In this document: piece by piece, positions 28,861 through 36,557 of the stretch
Layout: every line of letters starts with the position of its first letter
Position numbering within the stretch: position 1 is the stretch's first letter
Assembly (NCBI GenBank): GCA_020638655.1
Contig: JACKIC010000004.1
Location: 422,610 to 486,609, forward strand
Length of the DNA: 64,000 nt
From: Planctomycetota bacterium
GTDB lineage: Bacteria; Planctomycetota; UBA1135; UBA2386
Direction of reading: 5' to 3'
Position numbers and translations under genes: made by a program
Notes under the pieces: generated by a model
Seen by the model: the letters and a program-made list of their open reading frames with translations, nothing else
Databases searched by the model: none
What the model was told of the DNA's origin: nothing

Positions 28861-30585
28861 CTACAGCTTGCGGCTCTTCTCGAGCACGGTGGTCAGGTTC
28901 TCGGTCGCGGTCGCGGTCGCCTTGTCGTCGAGCACCAGGATCTCCTTGAGCGCCTCGACCACGTGCGGGATGTACATCGTGATGTAGTTGCGCTTCTTGA
29001 ACTCGCTGGCGAGCTTCTTGCCCTTGCGCACGTGGGTGCCGAGCTTGCGGCCGCTGTCCATCAGCGCGAGCCGCAGCTCCTCGAGGATCTCGTCGTAGCT
29101 GGCGATCGCCTCCTTGGACTCGCTCGTGAACGGCACCCAGACCGACGCGATGTGCACGAAGATCACCATCGGGCCGATCGGCAGCGCGCCGCGCGGCTGC
29201 TGCAGGCCGTAGTTCTTCCAGTTGGTGTTGATCACCGCCTTGCTGATCGCGCACGCGGACTGCTGGAACACCAGCGGCACGCGGTTGGCGAAGCGGATCA
29301 GGCGCACCGGGTCGTCGGCGTTGCCCATCAGCAGTTCCTGGTTCTTGGGGCCCGTCGAGACCTCGACGATCTTGCCGGCGTCGGTGATCTGCAGCGTGTC
29401 GCCGGGCTTGCCGTAGGCGATGCCGACCTCGATCGCGAACGGGTGGCCGCGGTAGACCACGGGCTTGCGCGACGTCGCCACGTAGAAGTCGGCTTCGACC
29501 TCCTTCTTGAGGCCGGCGATGATCAGCTGCTCGCCGATCGGCGCGATGCACGACAGCGGCGGCGACATGATCTTGGTCTTGTCGATCGCGCCCTTGAGCC
29601 GCTGCACCGTGGCGGTGTCCAGGCGCCGCGGGTTGGACTCGGGCTTGACGTCGGCCTTGGCGCAGATCTCCTTGGCGACGCCGGGGCCGACGCGCGAGAA
29701 GTCCTGCTGCAGGAAGGCGCTCACCGTGCGGTTGTCGCTCTCCTGGATCATCTTCAGCAGGATGCCGAGCTCGACGCCGTGCGGGTGCGGCTTGATCTCC
29801 TCGACCTCCTTGGGCAGCTCCTTGGTGCCGCGCACGTACTCGGTGACGTTGCCGTCCGGGTCGGTGAAGGTGAGGTTGACGTGCGGGTTGGCCACCGCCA
29901 TCAGCTTGAGGAACTCCTCGACGCTGCGCTGGCCGCGGCGGTACTCGCCCTCCATGTCGATCTGGACCGAGGTGCCGTGGTCCTTGTCCCACTCGATCAC
30001 GCGGTCCTTCGCCTCGGGGCGGTTCTTGGCGGTGTCGATGCGGATCTCGAACTCGAGCGGGATCGCGCGCTTGCCGGCCTTGCTGCGCACGATCACCGGG
30101 CGGCCGGTGGTGAGCAGGCCGTACATGCCCGCGGCGCTGATGCCGATGCCCTGTTGGCCGCGGCTCTGCCGCAGCCGGTGGAACTTGCTGCCGTAGAGCA
30201 ACCGGCCGAAGACGTTGGGCACCTGCGCCTTGACGATGCCGGGGCCGTTGTCCTCGACGATCATCGTGTACTGCTTGTCGGTGTCGCCGAGCTTGCGGAT
30301 CGTCACCTTGATGTCGGGCAGGATGCGCGCCTCCTCGCAGGCGTCGAGGCTGTTGTCGACCGCCTCCTTGACCGCCGTCAGCAGGGCCTTGCGCGGGCTG
30401 TCGAAGCCGAGCAGGTGGCGGTTCTTGGTGAAGAACTCGCTGACCGAGATCTCGCGCTGGCGCTTGGCCATCGACTCGGCGTTCTCGCTCTTGGGGGCGC
30501 GCTCCTTGGGCGCCTTTTCTTTCGCGTCGCTCATCTTCTCGTCGGGGTCGGCGAACAGGTCTTGCTGGCCGGTGGTGTCGTTCAT
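28861..30585 (-). CDS. top6B: DNA topoisomerase VI subunit B
   Basis: 574 residues from the ATG at 30585. GHKL ATPase subunit: N-box KEAVDNSLDACEE, G1 VEDNGPGIVKAQVPNVFG, G2 SRGQQGIGISAAGMYGL, then HGTSVQIDMEGEY. A helix-two-turn-helix region (SAFLQQDFSRVGPGVAKEIC) and the transducer domain (KPVVYRGHPFAIEVGIAYG ... LIRFANRVPLVFQQSACAI) follow, as in archaeal Top6B. ATP binding dimerises B and gates strand passage by A. A short charged N-terminal extension (KEKAPKERAPKSENAE) is extra. It sits 52 nt downstream of mqnA, so all three may share a transcript. Confidence 0.95.
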   Translation of the reverse strand: MNDTTGQQDLFADPDEKMSDAKEKAPKERAPKSENAESMAKRQREISVSEFFTKNRHLLGFDSPRKALLTAVKEAVDNSLDACEEARILPDIKVTIRKLGDTDKQYTMIVEDNGPGIVKAQVPNVFGRLLYGSKFHRLRQSRGQQGIGISAAGMYGLLTTGRPVIVRSKAGKRAIPLEFEIRIDTAKNRPEAKDRVIEWDKDHGTSVQIDMEGEYRRGQRSVEEFLKLMAVANPHVNLTFTDPDGNVTEYVRGTKELPKEVEEIKPHPHGVELGILLKMIQESDNRTVSAFLQQDFSRVGPGVAKEICAKADVKPESNPRRLDTATVQRLKGAIDKTKIMSPPLSCIAPIGEQLIIAGLKKEVEADFYVATSRKPVVYRGHPFAIEVGIAYGKPGDTLQITDAGKIVEVSTGPKNQELLMGNADDPVRLIRFANRVPLVFQQSACAISKAVINTNWKNYGLQQPRGALPIGPMVIFVHIASVWVPFTSESKEAIASYDEILEELRLALMDSGRKLGTHVRKGKKLASEFKKRNYITMYIPHVVEALKEILVLDDKATATATENLTTVLEKSRKL

Positions 30586-30637
30586 CTGGTCGTGCGGATC
30601 GAAGGTGGTGCGGGTCAGCCGCGGCGCAACTGCGGAG

Positions 30638-31399
30638 CTACTCGGCGGTCGCGGAGGGGGAGGTGGTGACGAACTTCGGGTCGGGTTCGGTGGCGAGGCC
30701 GGCCGCGCGACACTCGGCCCAGAAGCGGGCCAGGCCGCGGCGGTCGTCGTCGTCGAGGTCGTAGTGGGCCGCGCCGTGGGTGCCGTCGACGGCACCCATC
30801 GCCCTGCCGTGTTCGCGCGCGGCGCGCAGCGCCGGCAGCACGTCGCGCGGATCGCAGCCGGGGCGCAGCAGCCAGACCGCGAACACGAACGGCAGGCCGG
30901 TCCAGCCGACCCATTGCCGGCCCATGTCCCAGACCTGCCGTTCGCCGGCGGCGGCGGCCAGGCCGTGGTCGCCGATCAGCAGCACCAGGTCGTGCGGCAG
31001 CTCGTCGGGCGAGGTGGTGGGTTGGATCGTGGCGAAGGTGACGTCGGCGGCGACGTCGGCCGCGTGCGGCCCCGCGAGCAGCAGGCGCAGCAGCGCGACG
31101 CTGGTTGCCGAGCTGCTGTCGAGGCCGACCGTGCGGATCGGTTCGCCCGGGCGGCGGAAGGCGCGCACCGAGCGGATCTCGTGCTTACAGGCGATGCCGA
31201 GGTCGCGGACCACGGTGTAACCCGGCGCGCGCACGGCTTCGACCGAGGACACCAGCGCGGCCTCCAGTTCGTTCCGACGCAATCGCGCGATGAGTTCGGT
31301 CGGGTGCGCGCGGCAGAGTTCTACGGTGGAGTCGGACTCCAGGCGCGCAACGAGGGGCGCGCCGACGCCGTAGGGAACTCCGCCGATCCTTGCTCGCAC
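30638..31399 (-). CDS. mqnA: Chorismate dehydratase MqnA (futalosine menaquinone pathway)
   Basis: About 253 residues from a GTG at 31399, preceded by GGAAGG five nt upstream. Periplasmic-binding-protein-like fold of MqnA/MqnD: RIGGVPYGVGAPLVARLE, then LIARLRRNELEAALVSSVEA, then GIACKHEIRSVRAFRR with IRTVGLDSSSATSVALLRLL. MqnA converts chorismate to 3-[(1-carboxyvinyl)oxy]benzoate, the first step of futalosine-type menaquinone synthesis in the cytoplasm. The GVPYG in place of the more common SYLN region is somewhat divergent. Other mqn genes are not in the window. It is divergent from the redoxin gene with a 54-nt promoter gap. Confidence 0.82.
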   Translation of the reverse strand: MRARIGGVPYGVGAPLVARLESDSTVELCRAHPTELIARLRRNELEAALVSSVEAVRAPGYTVVRDLGIACKHEIRSVRAFRRPGEPIRTVGLDSSSATSVALLRLLLAGPHAADVAADVTFATIQPTTSPDELPHDLVLLIGDHGLAAAAGERQVWDMGRQWVGWTGLPFVFAVWLLRPGCDPRDVLPALRAAREHGRAMGAVDGTHGAAHYDLDDDDRRGLARFWAECRAAGLATEPDPKFVTTSPSATAE

Positions 31400-31414
31400 A
31401 ATGCCTTCCGGGCC

Positions 31415-31444
31415 CTGACCAACCCGGTCGGCGGATCCTACACT
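31415..31444 (+). promoter_or_regulatory. Candidate promoter of the redoxin gene
   Basis: CTGACC (31415-31420) and TACACT (31439-31444) with an 18-nt spacer. The -10 ends 9 nt before the ATG at 31454, implying a leaderless or nearly leaderless mRNA. It lies in the divergent gap with mqnA. Confidence 0.4.
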
Positions 31445-31453
31445 TCGCCCCTG

Positions 31454-32014
31454 ATGTCGGAAGCACAAACCCCTCGTCGCCGCGGCGCCCTCAGAAGCGC
31501 GGTCGCGCTGCTGCCCCTGGTGCTCGTCGCCGGCTACTTCGGCGTGCGCGCGTGGATCCGCGGCCACGTCGACGACCTGATCCAGCACGCTGTCGGGCAG
31601 CCGCTTCCGGATTTCCGTCTCACCGATACGGACGGCAAGGTGTGGACCAGGGCCGACCTGCTCGGCAAGCGCGCCGTGCTGCACTTCTTCCGCTCGCGCT
31701 GCGGCTCCTGCGACGTCGAAGCGCCGGCGATGCGCGACCTCGAGCAGCGCCTGCGCGACGACACCGTCATGCTGCACGTGATGACCGACCAGGTCCTCGG
31801 CTTCTCGCCCGAGGAGACCGCCAAGACCCTCGCGCACAAGCAGTTCACGCGCCCCGTGCTGATGGCCGACGCCGCCTTCGTCGACGCCTTCCACCACGTG
31901 CGCTGGTCGCAGGTGACGCCCGTGACCTACGTCGCGGACCCCACCGGCACCATCACCTACGGCCTGCGCGGCATGCAGACCGTCGCCAGCGTCACCGCGG
32001 CCTGTGCATGCTGA
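31454..32014 (+). CDS. Membrane-anchored thioredoxin-like redoxin
   Basis: 186 residues. One N-terminal membrane anchor (AVALLPLVLVAGYFGVRAWI, about 16-35), then a peroxiredoxin/TlpA-like thioredoxin fold: VGQPLPDFRLTDTDGKVWTR, LGKRAVLHFFRSRCGSCDVE with a CxxC redox pair, and the cis-Pro loop VTPVTYVADPTG. The C-terminus ends in CAC, two extra cysteines. It faces the periplasm and could keep c-type cytochrome or other cysteines reduced; the nine-haem cytochrome at 13.3 kb is a possible but unproven client. The stop (32014) runs into a palindromic repeat. Confidence 0.8.
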   Translation: MSEAQTPRRRGALRSAVALLPLVLVAGYFGVRAWIRGHVDDLIQHAVGQPLPDFRLTDTDGKVWTRADLLGKRAVLHFFRSRCGSCDVEAPAMRDLEQRLRDDTVMLHVMTDQVLGFSPEETAKTLAHKQFTRPVLMADAAFVDAFHHVRWSQVTPVTYVADPTGTITYGLRGMQTVASVTAACAC

Positions 32015-34608
32015 ACCGGGTGCAACCACAGGGGCGGCCGCGAAGCGGCCGCCCTGTTGTTGCACTGTTCCATGCATATCACTTCGCGGGGGCAGGGCGT
32101 CGAGCTGTTCCTTGGCCTGGGCGGCGAGCTTGGGGTTGGGGTCGGCGGCCAGGGTCTGCAGCCGTTCGCGAACGGTGGCCAGCGCGGCGGTGTCGGGCGG
32201 GTGAGCGCCTGCAGCACCTCGGCGAGCAGGCCGAGCGCGTCGGGGCTGCGCGGCGCGACCGCGCAACCGCGTTCGGCGGCGTCGCGGGCGAGGTCGAGCA
32301 GACCCAGCTCGAGGGCGGTGCGGCCGACGTTGTAGTGCGGGATCAGGTCCCTGGGCGCGGTCTCGGCGGCGAGCGCGTAGGCGATCAGCGCCTGCTGCTT
32401 CTTGCCGGCTTCGCGCAGGGCGTTGCCGAGGTGGGCGCGCGCCGCGGTGTAGCTCGGGTCGGTGGCCACCGCGAGTCTGAACTCCACGACCGCCTCGGCG
32501 CTCTTGTCCTCGGCGCGCAGCAGGTTGCCGAGGTTGTAGTGGGCGATCGCGTAGTCGGGGCGCAGTTCGATCGCCTTCTGCAAGGCGGCGCGGGCCGGCT
32601 CGATCTCGCCGAGGCTGCGCAGGGTGATGCCGAGGTTGTTCCACGCCTTGTGGTGGCGCGGATCGGCGGCGACGGCGTCCCGGAACGCCGCGACGGCGCC
32701 GCGTTGGTCCTTCTTCTTGCGCAGGAGCAGGCCGAGGTTGTTGTGGGCGCGCGCGTGCTGCGGATTGAGCGCGACGCAGCGCCGGTAGGCGGCGATCGCC
32801 GCGTCGACGTGATCGAGCTCCTCGTGCGCGAGCCCGAGGTTGAACAGGTCTGCGGCCTGCACGTCCTTCTCCGTCGCGGCCTCTTCGAGCAGCGGCAGGG
32901 CGCGCTTGGGTTCGGTCTCGGCGAGCCGGTTCGCGCGCGCCCGCTGCACGCTCTTCGAGTCGGGGAAGTGATGGGCCAGCGCCGCCTCGATCGCCGTCAC
33001 CGTGGCGAGGTCGTCGGCCGCCGCCGCCGCCTGCATCCACAGGATCAGCACCATCGCGCGCGGCGTCCCGTACTGCAGCGAAGCGCGCGCGAGGCCGTTC
33101 GCAGCGTGGCGGGCCAGGTTGCGGTCGTCGTCGCGCCGCGCGCGGGCGACGGCTTCGATGCCCTGCACGAACAGCTCGAGCGGGTCGGCGTCGATCGCGG
33201 CTTCGGTCTGGGGGATCTGCTTGCCGAGCGCCCACGCGCGCACCGCGGGCGACAGGTCCGGCACGGTGTCGAGCAGCGCGTTCGCCTCGGCCTCGCGACC
33301 CGCGCGGTCGAGGCAGTAACAACGCACCACGGCGACTTCGCGATCGCCGGCCGTGGTGGGGATGGTGTCGAGTTCGCGCTGCGCGGTCACCACGTCGTCT
33401 TCGTGGATGGCCAGGAACGCGGCCGCGAGCGCTTCTTCTCGCAGTTGCGCCGCCGCCGTCGCGTCGGCCGCGGCGATCTTGGGCGCGTTCGCCCACGCGT
33501 AGCCGATCGCGCCGGCTGCGAGCGGCGTCAGCACCAGCAGCACCGCCGCGGTCGCCGCACGCCACGGCTCGCGGCGCGCCCAGCGCACCACGCGTTCGCC
33601 CGTGGTCGGGTGTCGCGCGCTCACCGGCGCGCCGTTCTGCAGCGCGCGCAGATCGGCGAGCAGCGCCGCGGCACCCTGATAACGCTGCGTCGGCGACTTC
33701 TGCAGCGCGTGCGCGACGACCGCGGCGAGGTCGGCGCCGGCCTCGCGCGCGCGCGTGCGCACATCCGCGACCTCGTCGGTGAGGATGCTCTTGAGCGTCG
33801 CGGCCGCGGTCGCGCGGCTGAACGGTCGCGTCGCGGTCAGCAGTTCGTAGAGCAACACGCCGAGCGACCAGACGTCGCTGCGCGCGTCGACCTTCTCGCC
33901 CTGCGCCTGCTCCGGCGAGGCGTAGTCCAGGGTGCCGAGGAAGCTGCCGTCGGTGGTGACGCTCGGCAGCGCGGCGTCGCTGGCGAGGCCGAAGTCGGTG
34001 AGTACCGCGCTGCCGTCGTCGCGCACGATCACGTTCGCGGGCTTGACGTCGCGGTGCACGAGGCCGGCGGCGTGCGCGTGTTGCAGCGCGTCGGCGACCT
34101 GCGCGACCAGGTCGATCGCGGCGCGCGGCGAGCGATGCTGATCGGCGCAGCGGTGCAGCGGTTCGCCGTCGATCAGCTCCATCGCGAACCAATGCCGGCC
34201 GTCGTCGCAGCCGAAGCCGAAGACCTCGACGATTCCGGGGTGCCGCAGCCGCGCGACCGCGGCGGCCTCGCGGCGGAAGCGCGCCACCGATGCGGGTTCG
34301 GCCACGAGCGCCGGCGCCAGCACCTTGAGCGCGACGCGCCGGTCGAGCGAGCGTTGCCAGGCCTCGTAGACGACGCCCATGCCGCCCCGGCCCAGTTCGC
34401 GCACGATGCGGAAGTCACCGAGCGTGGCGTCGTCGTCGAGCGCGGCGGTCGCGGGGGCGGCCGGCGCCAGCATCGGCTCGAGCAGCTCGCGCAGGTCGGC
34501 GTGTTCGGCGAGCAGCGCCTCGTCCGCGCCGCCCGCGTCGACGTGGTCGAGGAACAGCTCGAGGGCGCGTTCGAGCCGCGCGTGCGATTGTTCCCGCGGG
34601 TCGCTCAT
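31957..34608 (-). CDS. Membrane Ser/Thr protein kinase with TPR domain (3' end frame-disrupted)
   Basis: Read as one frame from the ATG at 34608 to 31957 (883 residues). Kinase at about 65-330: GRGGMGVVYEAW, VALKVL, catalytic HRDVKPANVIV, DFGLA and GTLDYASPEQAQGE. A membrane segment at about 400 (AATAAVLLVLTPLAAGAIGY) precedes many TPRs (AIAAYRRCVALNPQHARAHN; KAIELRPDYAIAHYNLGNLL). After residue ~800 the frame turns to Pro/Ser/Arg noise, while natural-looking sequence (TAALATVRERLQTL, AAQAKEQLDALPP) continues in another frame from about 32205, and a natural stop (TGA, 32079-32081) lies in the third frame. Two 1-nt losses, real or assembly errors, would explain this; as read, the end overlaps the redoxin gene by 58 nt. 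The start overlaps the ECF sigma stop (ATGA), so the kinase probably controls that sigma factor. Confidence 0.85.
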   Translation of the reverse strand: MSDPREQSHARLERALELFLDHVDAGGADEALLAEHADLRELLEPMLAPAAPATAALDDDATLGDFRIVRELGRGGMGVVYEAWQRSLDRRVALKVLAPALVAEPASVARFRREAAAVARLRHPGIVEVFGFGCDDGRHWFAMELIDGEPLHRCADQHRSPRAAIDLVAQVADALQHAHAAGLVHRDVKPANVIVRDDGSAVLTDFGLASDAALPSVTTDGSFLGTLDYASPEQAQGEKVDARSDVWSLGVLLYELLTATRPFSRATAAATLKSILTDEVADVRTRAREAGADLAAVVAHALQKSPTQRYQGAAALLADLRALQNGAPVSARHPTTGERVVRWARREPWRAATAAVLLVLTPLAAGAIGYAWANAPKIAAADATAAAQLREEALAAAFLAIHEDDVVTAQRELDTIPTTAGDREVAVVRCYCLDRAGREAEANALLDTVPDLSPAVRAWALGKQIPQTEAAIDADPLELFVQGIEAVARARRDDDRNLARHAANGLARASLQYGTPRAMVLILWMQAAAAADDLATVTAIEAALAHHFPDSKSVQRARANRLAETEPKRALPLLEEAATEKDVQAADLFNLGLAHEELDHVDAAIAAYRRCVALNPQHARAHNNLGLLLRKKKDQRGAVAAFRDAVAADPRHHKAWNNLGITLRSLGEIEPARAALQKAIELRPDYAIAHYNLGNLLRAEDKSAEAVVEFRLAVATDPSYTAARAHLGNALREAGKKQQALIAYALAAETAPRDLIPHYNVGRTALELGLLDLARDAAERGCAVAPRSPDALGLLAEVLQALTRPTPPRWPPFANGCRPWPPTPTPSSPPRPRNSSTPCPREVICMEQCNNRAAASRPPLWLHPVQHAQAAVTLATVCMPRRP
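32017..32065. repeat. Diverged palindromic repeat between convergent genes
   Basis: Inner stem GGGCGGCCGC (32032-32041) / GCGGCCGCCC (32045-32054) around a GAA loop, identical in its core to the complete copy at 21.3 kb. The outer arms GTGCAACCACAG / CTGTTGTTGCAC have one mismatch, giving about 22 paired bases. The flank AACCGGGTGCAACCACA resembles the GGGTACAAACCACA core of the family. It sits between the redoxin stop and the expected kinase stop, where it could also terminate both transcripts. Confidence 0.7.
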
Positions 34609-35228
34609 CGCGGCTCCTCGCCGGGCAGCTGCCCCAAACGCAGCTGCCGCAACACCTGCGCGAGGCGGCCGACCGCGCGGTTCCAGCGCATGCGCACCGC
34701 GTCGGCGGTCATGCCGATCTCGGCGCCGATGTCGACGAACGATCGGTCCTCGTAGTCGCGCGCGACGATCACCTTGCGTTCCTCGGGCGTGAGCAGTTCG
34801 AGCGCGAGCCGCACCCAGGCGCGTGTCTCGTCGCGGTCGGCGCGGCGGCTCGGCGTGCTGCTCGCCACCATGCCCGAGGGCAGGTCCAGCACGCTGCCCT
34901 CGGGCAGCGGCGCCTGCCGCGCGAGGTCGCGGCGCTTGGCGCGGAACCAGTCGTTCTTGTCGCGCAGCGTGTTCTCGATCACGCGCGCGAGCAGGTTGCG
35001 CAGCTGCCGTTCGTCCTGGACCACGAAGCGCGGCCCGTCGCGCAGGAAGTCGAGCAGTGCGTCGTGCAGGTAGTCGTCGACCTCGCCCCGGTTGCGCAAC
35101 ATCGGCCCGAGCCGCCGGTCGAGGTGTTCGCGCAACCACGGCAGCTGCCCGCGGATCAGTTCGGCCAACGCCGCGGCGTCGCCGCCGTGCCAGCGCTGCA
35201 GCAGGCCGTGGATCGAGCCGGGTTCCAT
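34605..35228 (-). CDS. ECF-type RNA polymerase sigma factor
   Basis: 207 residues from the ATG at 35228; the frame extends upstream through a palindromic repeat, so the later start is chosen. Sigma region 2: LPWLREHLDRRLGPMLRNRG, then EVDDYLHDALLDFLRDGP, RQLRNLLARVIENTLRDKN. Region 4: LLTPEERKVIVARDYEDRS, then FVDIGAEIGMTADAVRMRWN, a helix-turn-helix for the -35 element. It overlaps the kinase start by 4 nt (ATGA). In Planctomycetota such sigma-kinase pairs are common, and the kinase is thought to act in place of an anti-sigma factor. Confidence 0.88.
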   Translation of the reverse strand: MEPGSIHGLLQRWHGGDAAALAELIRGQLPWLREHLDRRLGPMLRNRGEVDDYLHDALLDFLRDGPRFVVQDERQLRNLLARVIENTLRDKNDWFRAKRRDLARQAPLPEGSVLDLPSGMVASSTPSRRADRDETRAWVRLALELLTPEERKVIVARDYEDRSFVDIGAEIGMTADAVRMRWNRAVGRLAQVLRQLRLGQLPGEEPR

Positions 35229-35304
35229 CGCAGGTCCCCGATTGCAGGGGCGCCGCGCCCGTCTGTCAAAGGCCGTGCATGTCATCCCCCCACCAGCGGC
35301 AGTC

Positions 35305-35369
35305 GTGTGCGTACCGAACCGGGTACAAACCACACAGGGCTGGCCGCTCCGCGGCCAGCCCTGTGTGGT
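35305..35369. repeat. Palindromic repeat, left flank of the RAYT gene
   Basis: Begins with the outer-arm signature GTGTGCGTACCGAACCGGGT and continues into ACAAACCACAC; two mismatches to the family. Then a perfect 19-bp stem (35329-35347 / 35351-35369) with a TCC loop, arms ACCACACAGGGCTGGCCGC. The 17-nt ACCGGGTACAAACCACA at 35318-35334 is the exact inverse of 36522-36538 on the other side of the RAYT gene. The right arm lacks the TTGTACCCGGTACCGT segment, so this copy is one-sided. Confidence 0.85.
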
Positions 35370-35390
35370 GACGCACCCTTGCGCGGTGGG

Positions 35391-36407
35391 TCACTTCCCG
35401 GCGCCGCCCGCCGCACCGATCAGCGCCGTCCGAGGGGCACCGTAGGTCGCGACGAGGGCTGCATGTCCCAGGGCCTGGAGGAGCGTCGCGAGCTCGCCGG
35501 GCGCCTGGACCTCCCGCTGTGCCTGCCGGTAGATGCGGCGCGCCGACTCCGCGGAGCAGCCGAGGTTCGTGCCGATCGCGGCGAACGTGAGTCCGGCGAG
35601 ATTGCGAAGCAGTACGACGTGCATTGTCCGTGCGACTTCGCTTCTGGGGGCTCCGGGCGCCGCGCACATCACCGTGCGAATCGCCATGGCCGACGCCAAG
35701 GCGGTGCAGGGCCGCGTGCCATCGGCGAGGTGTGCCTTGTGGCGCAGCCAGGCGAGCACGGCGGGCCCCCCGCCGCCCAGCAGCGCGTCGATCGGATCGG
35801 GTTCGCCGTCGGGCCGCCGCAGCCGCCGTTCGACCAGTTGCGCTGCAGAAGCGGACCTGCCGCGCGGGAAGGCGTCGAGGTAGCGCGCGCCGTCGAACGC
35901 CTCGAGCCCGAGCCGTGCGCGCGCTTCCTCGTGCACCCAGTCGCGGCACAGCCACTCTGGGCCGCCGCCGCCGACGTAGTCCCGGCAGCTGCCGAACACG
36001 TGGTCCTGGGGGCGTTTCACCAGCCCGGCTCGCACCGCGTTGGCGTCGATGTAGCCGACGAGCACGGCGCGATAGGCGTGAGAGTCGACCAGGTGCGCGC
36101 GGAACCTGCCCCGCAGCAACGGCCCATCGCGGCGGCGCGAACGGTTGAAGTGGCGAACGTAGCCCAGCTGCAGGTGGTGCATGGCGTCGGACAGCCGGCC
36201 GATGGGGCTGCGCACCAGCGCGTGGAAGTGCGTGTGCAGCACCGTGAAGGCATGCACCTCGATCCAGCCGCGATCCGCCGCCTGACCGATCCGTTCCAGG
36301 AAGCCCGCGAAGTCGACGCGGTTCTCGAACAGGGTCCGGCGCGCCACGGCGCGGTTCATGATGTGGAACCAGTCCCCGGGTTGGTCTCGACGCTTCGTTC
36401 TCGCCAC
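35391..36407 (-). CDS. REP-associated tyrosine transposase-like protein (RAYT, Y1 HUH family)
   Basis: 338 residues from the GTG at 36407, with GGAGG spaced 5-6 nt upstream. Y1-transposase core at about 1-160: GDWFHIMNRAVARRTLFEN, the HUH metal motif VLHTHFHALVR, LRGRFRAHLVDSHAYRAVLV and the catalytic-Tyr region GYIDANAVRAGLV. The extra C-terminal ~150 residues carry a helix-turn-helix (LAGLTFAAIGTNLGCSAESARRIYR) probably for DNA recognition. RAYTs nick single-stranded hairpin DNA and spread REP palindromes. The gene is bracketed by inverted copies of the local palindromic repeat, and more copies lie 3-14 kb away, so this protein is the likely mobiliser. The HUH and Tyr residues are intact. 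Confidence 0.9.
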   Translation of the reverse strand: MARTKRRDQPGDWFHIMNRAVARRTLFENRVDFAGFLERIGQAADRGWIEVHAFTVLHTHFHALVRSPIGRLSDAMHHLQLGYVRHFNRSRRRDGPLLRGRFRAHLVDSHAYRAVLVGYIDANAVRAGLVKRPQDHVFGSCRDYVGGGGPEWLCRDWVHEEARARLGLEAFDGARYLDAFPRGRSASAAQLVERRLRRPDGEPDPIDALLGGGGPAVLAWLRHKAHLADGTRPCTALASAMAIRTVMCAAPGAPRSEVARTMHVVLLRNLAGLTFAAIGTNLGCSAESARRIYRQAQREVQAPGELATLLQALGHAALVATYGAPRTALIGAAGGAGK

Positions 36408-36518
36408 GGTCACCTCCGCCTCCCAGTCGCGGGTGGGGGGGGAGGCCGGTGGAACCGTGTCCGTGAGGGGCGGGCAGGGCCTGGGAAGCCGGCCGACGAA
36501 GGCGGTGGCGCAGCGGTG

Positions 36519-36550
36519 GGTTGTGGTTTGTACCCGGTACCGTACCCTCA
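36519..36550. repeat. Palindromic repeat, right flank of the RAYT gene
   Basis: Single arm. TGTGGTTTGTACCCGGTACC through CGTAC (36522-36545) is identical over 24 nt to the right arm of the complete copy at 21.3 kb. It then reads CCTCAC, matching the flank of that copy's left arm. It ends about 8 nt before the bacilliredoxin ATG, so it forms the immediate upstream region of that gene. Confidence 0.82.
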
Positions 36551-36557
36551 CGGCCCG

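Larger units (their letters stand above)
35302..36550. mobile_element. RAYT gene flanked by inverted repeats (REPtron-like unit)
   Basis: The Y1 transposase gene lies between 17-bp perfect inverted repeats (35318-35334 and 36522-36538) that are the arms of the dispersed palindrome family. The unit is about 1.25 kb. No target-site duplication is obvious. Whether the whole unit moves, or only the small palindromes do, cannot be told from sequence. Confidence 0.65.

Noticed and set aside
25795..30669. 1624-codon open frame opposite the kelch-like and topoisomerase VI genes
   Set aside because: It is antisense to three well-supported genes and its translation is Arg/Gly/Val/Leu-rich noise; GC-rich third positions keep it open.
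31390..34755. 1121-codon + strand frame over the kinase/TPR gene
   Set aside because: Antisense to an intact kinase with all catalytic motifs.
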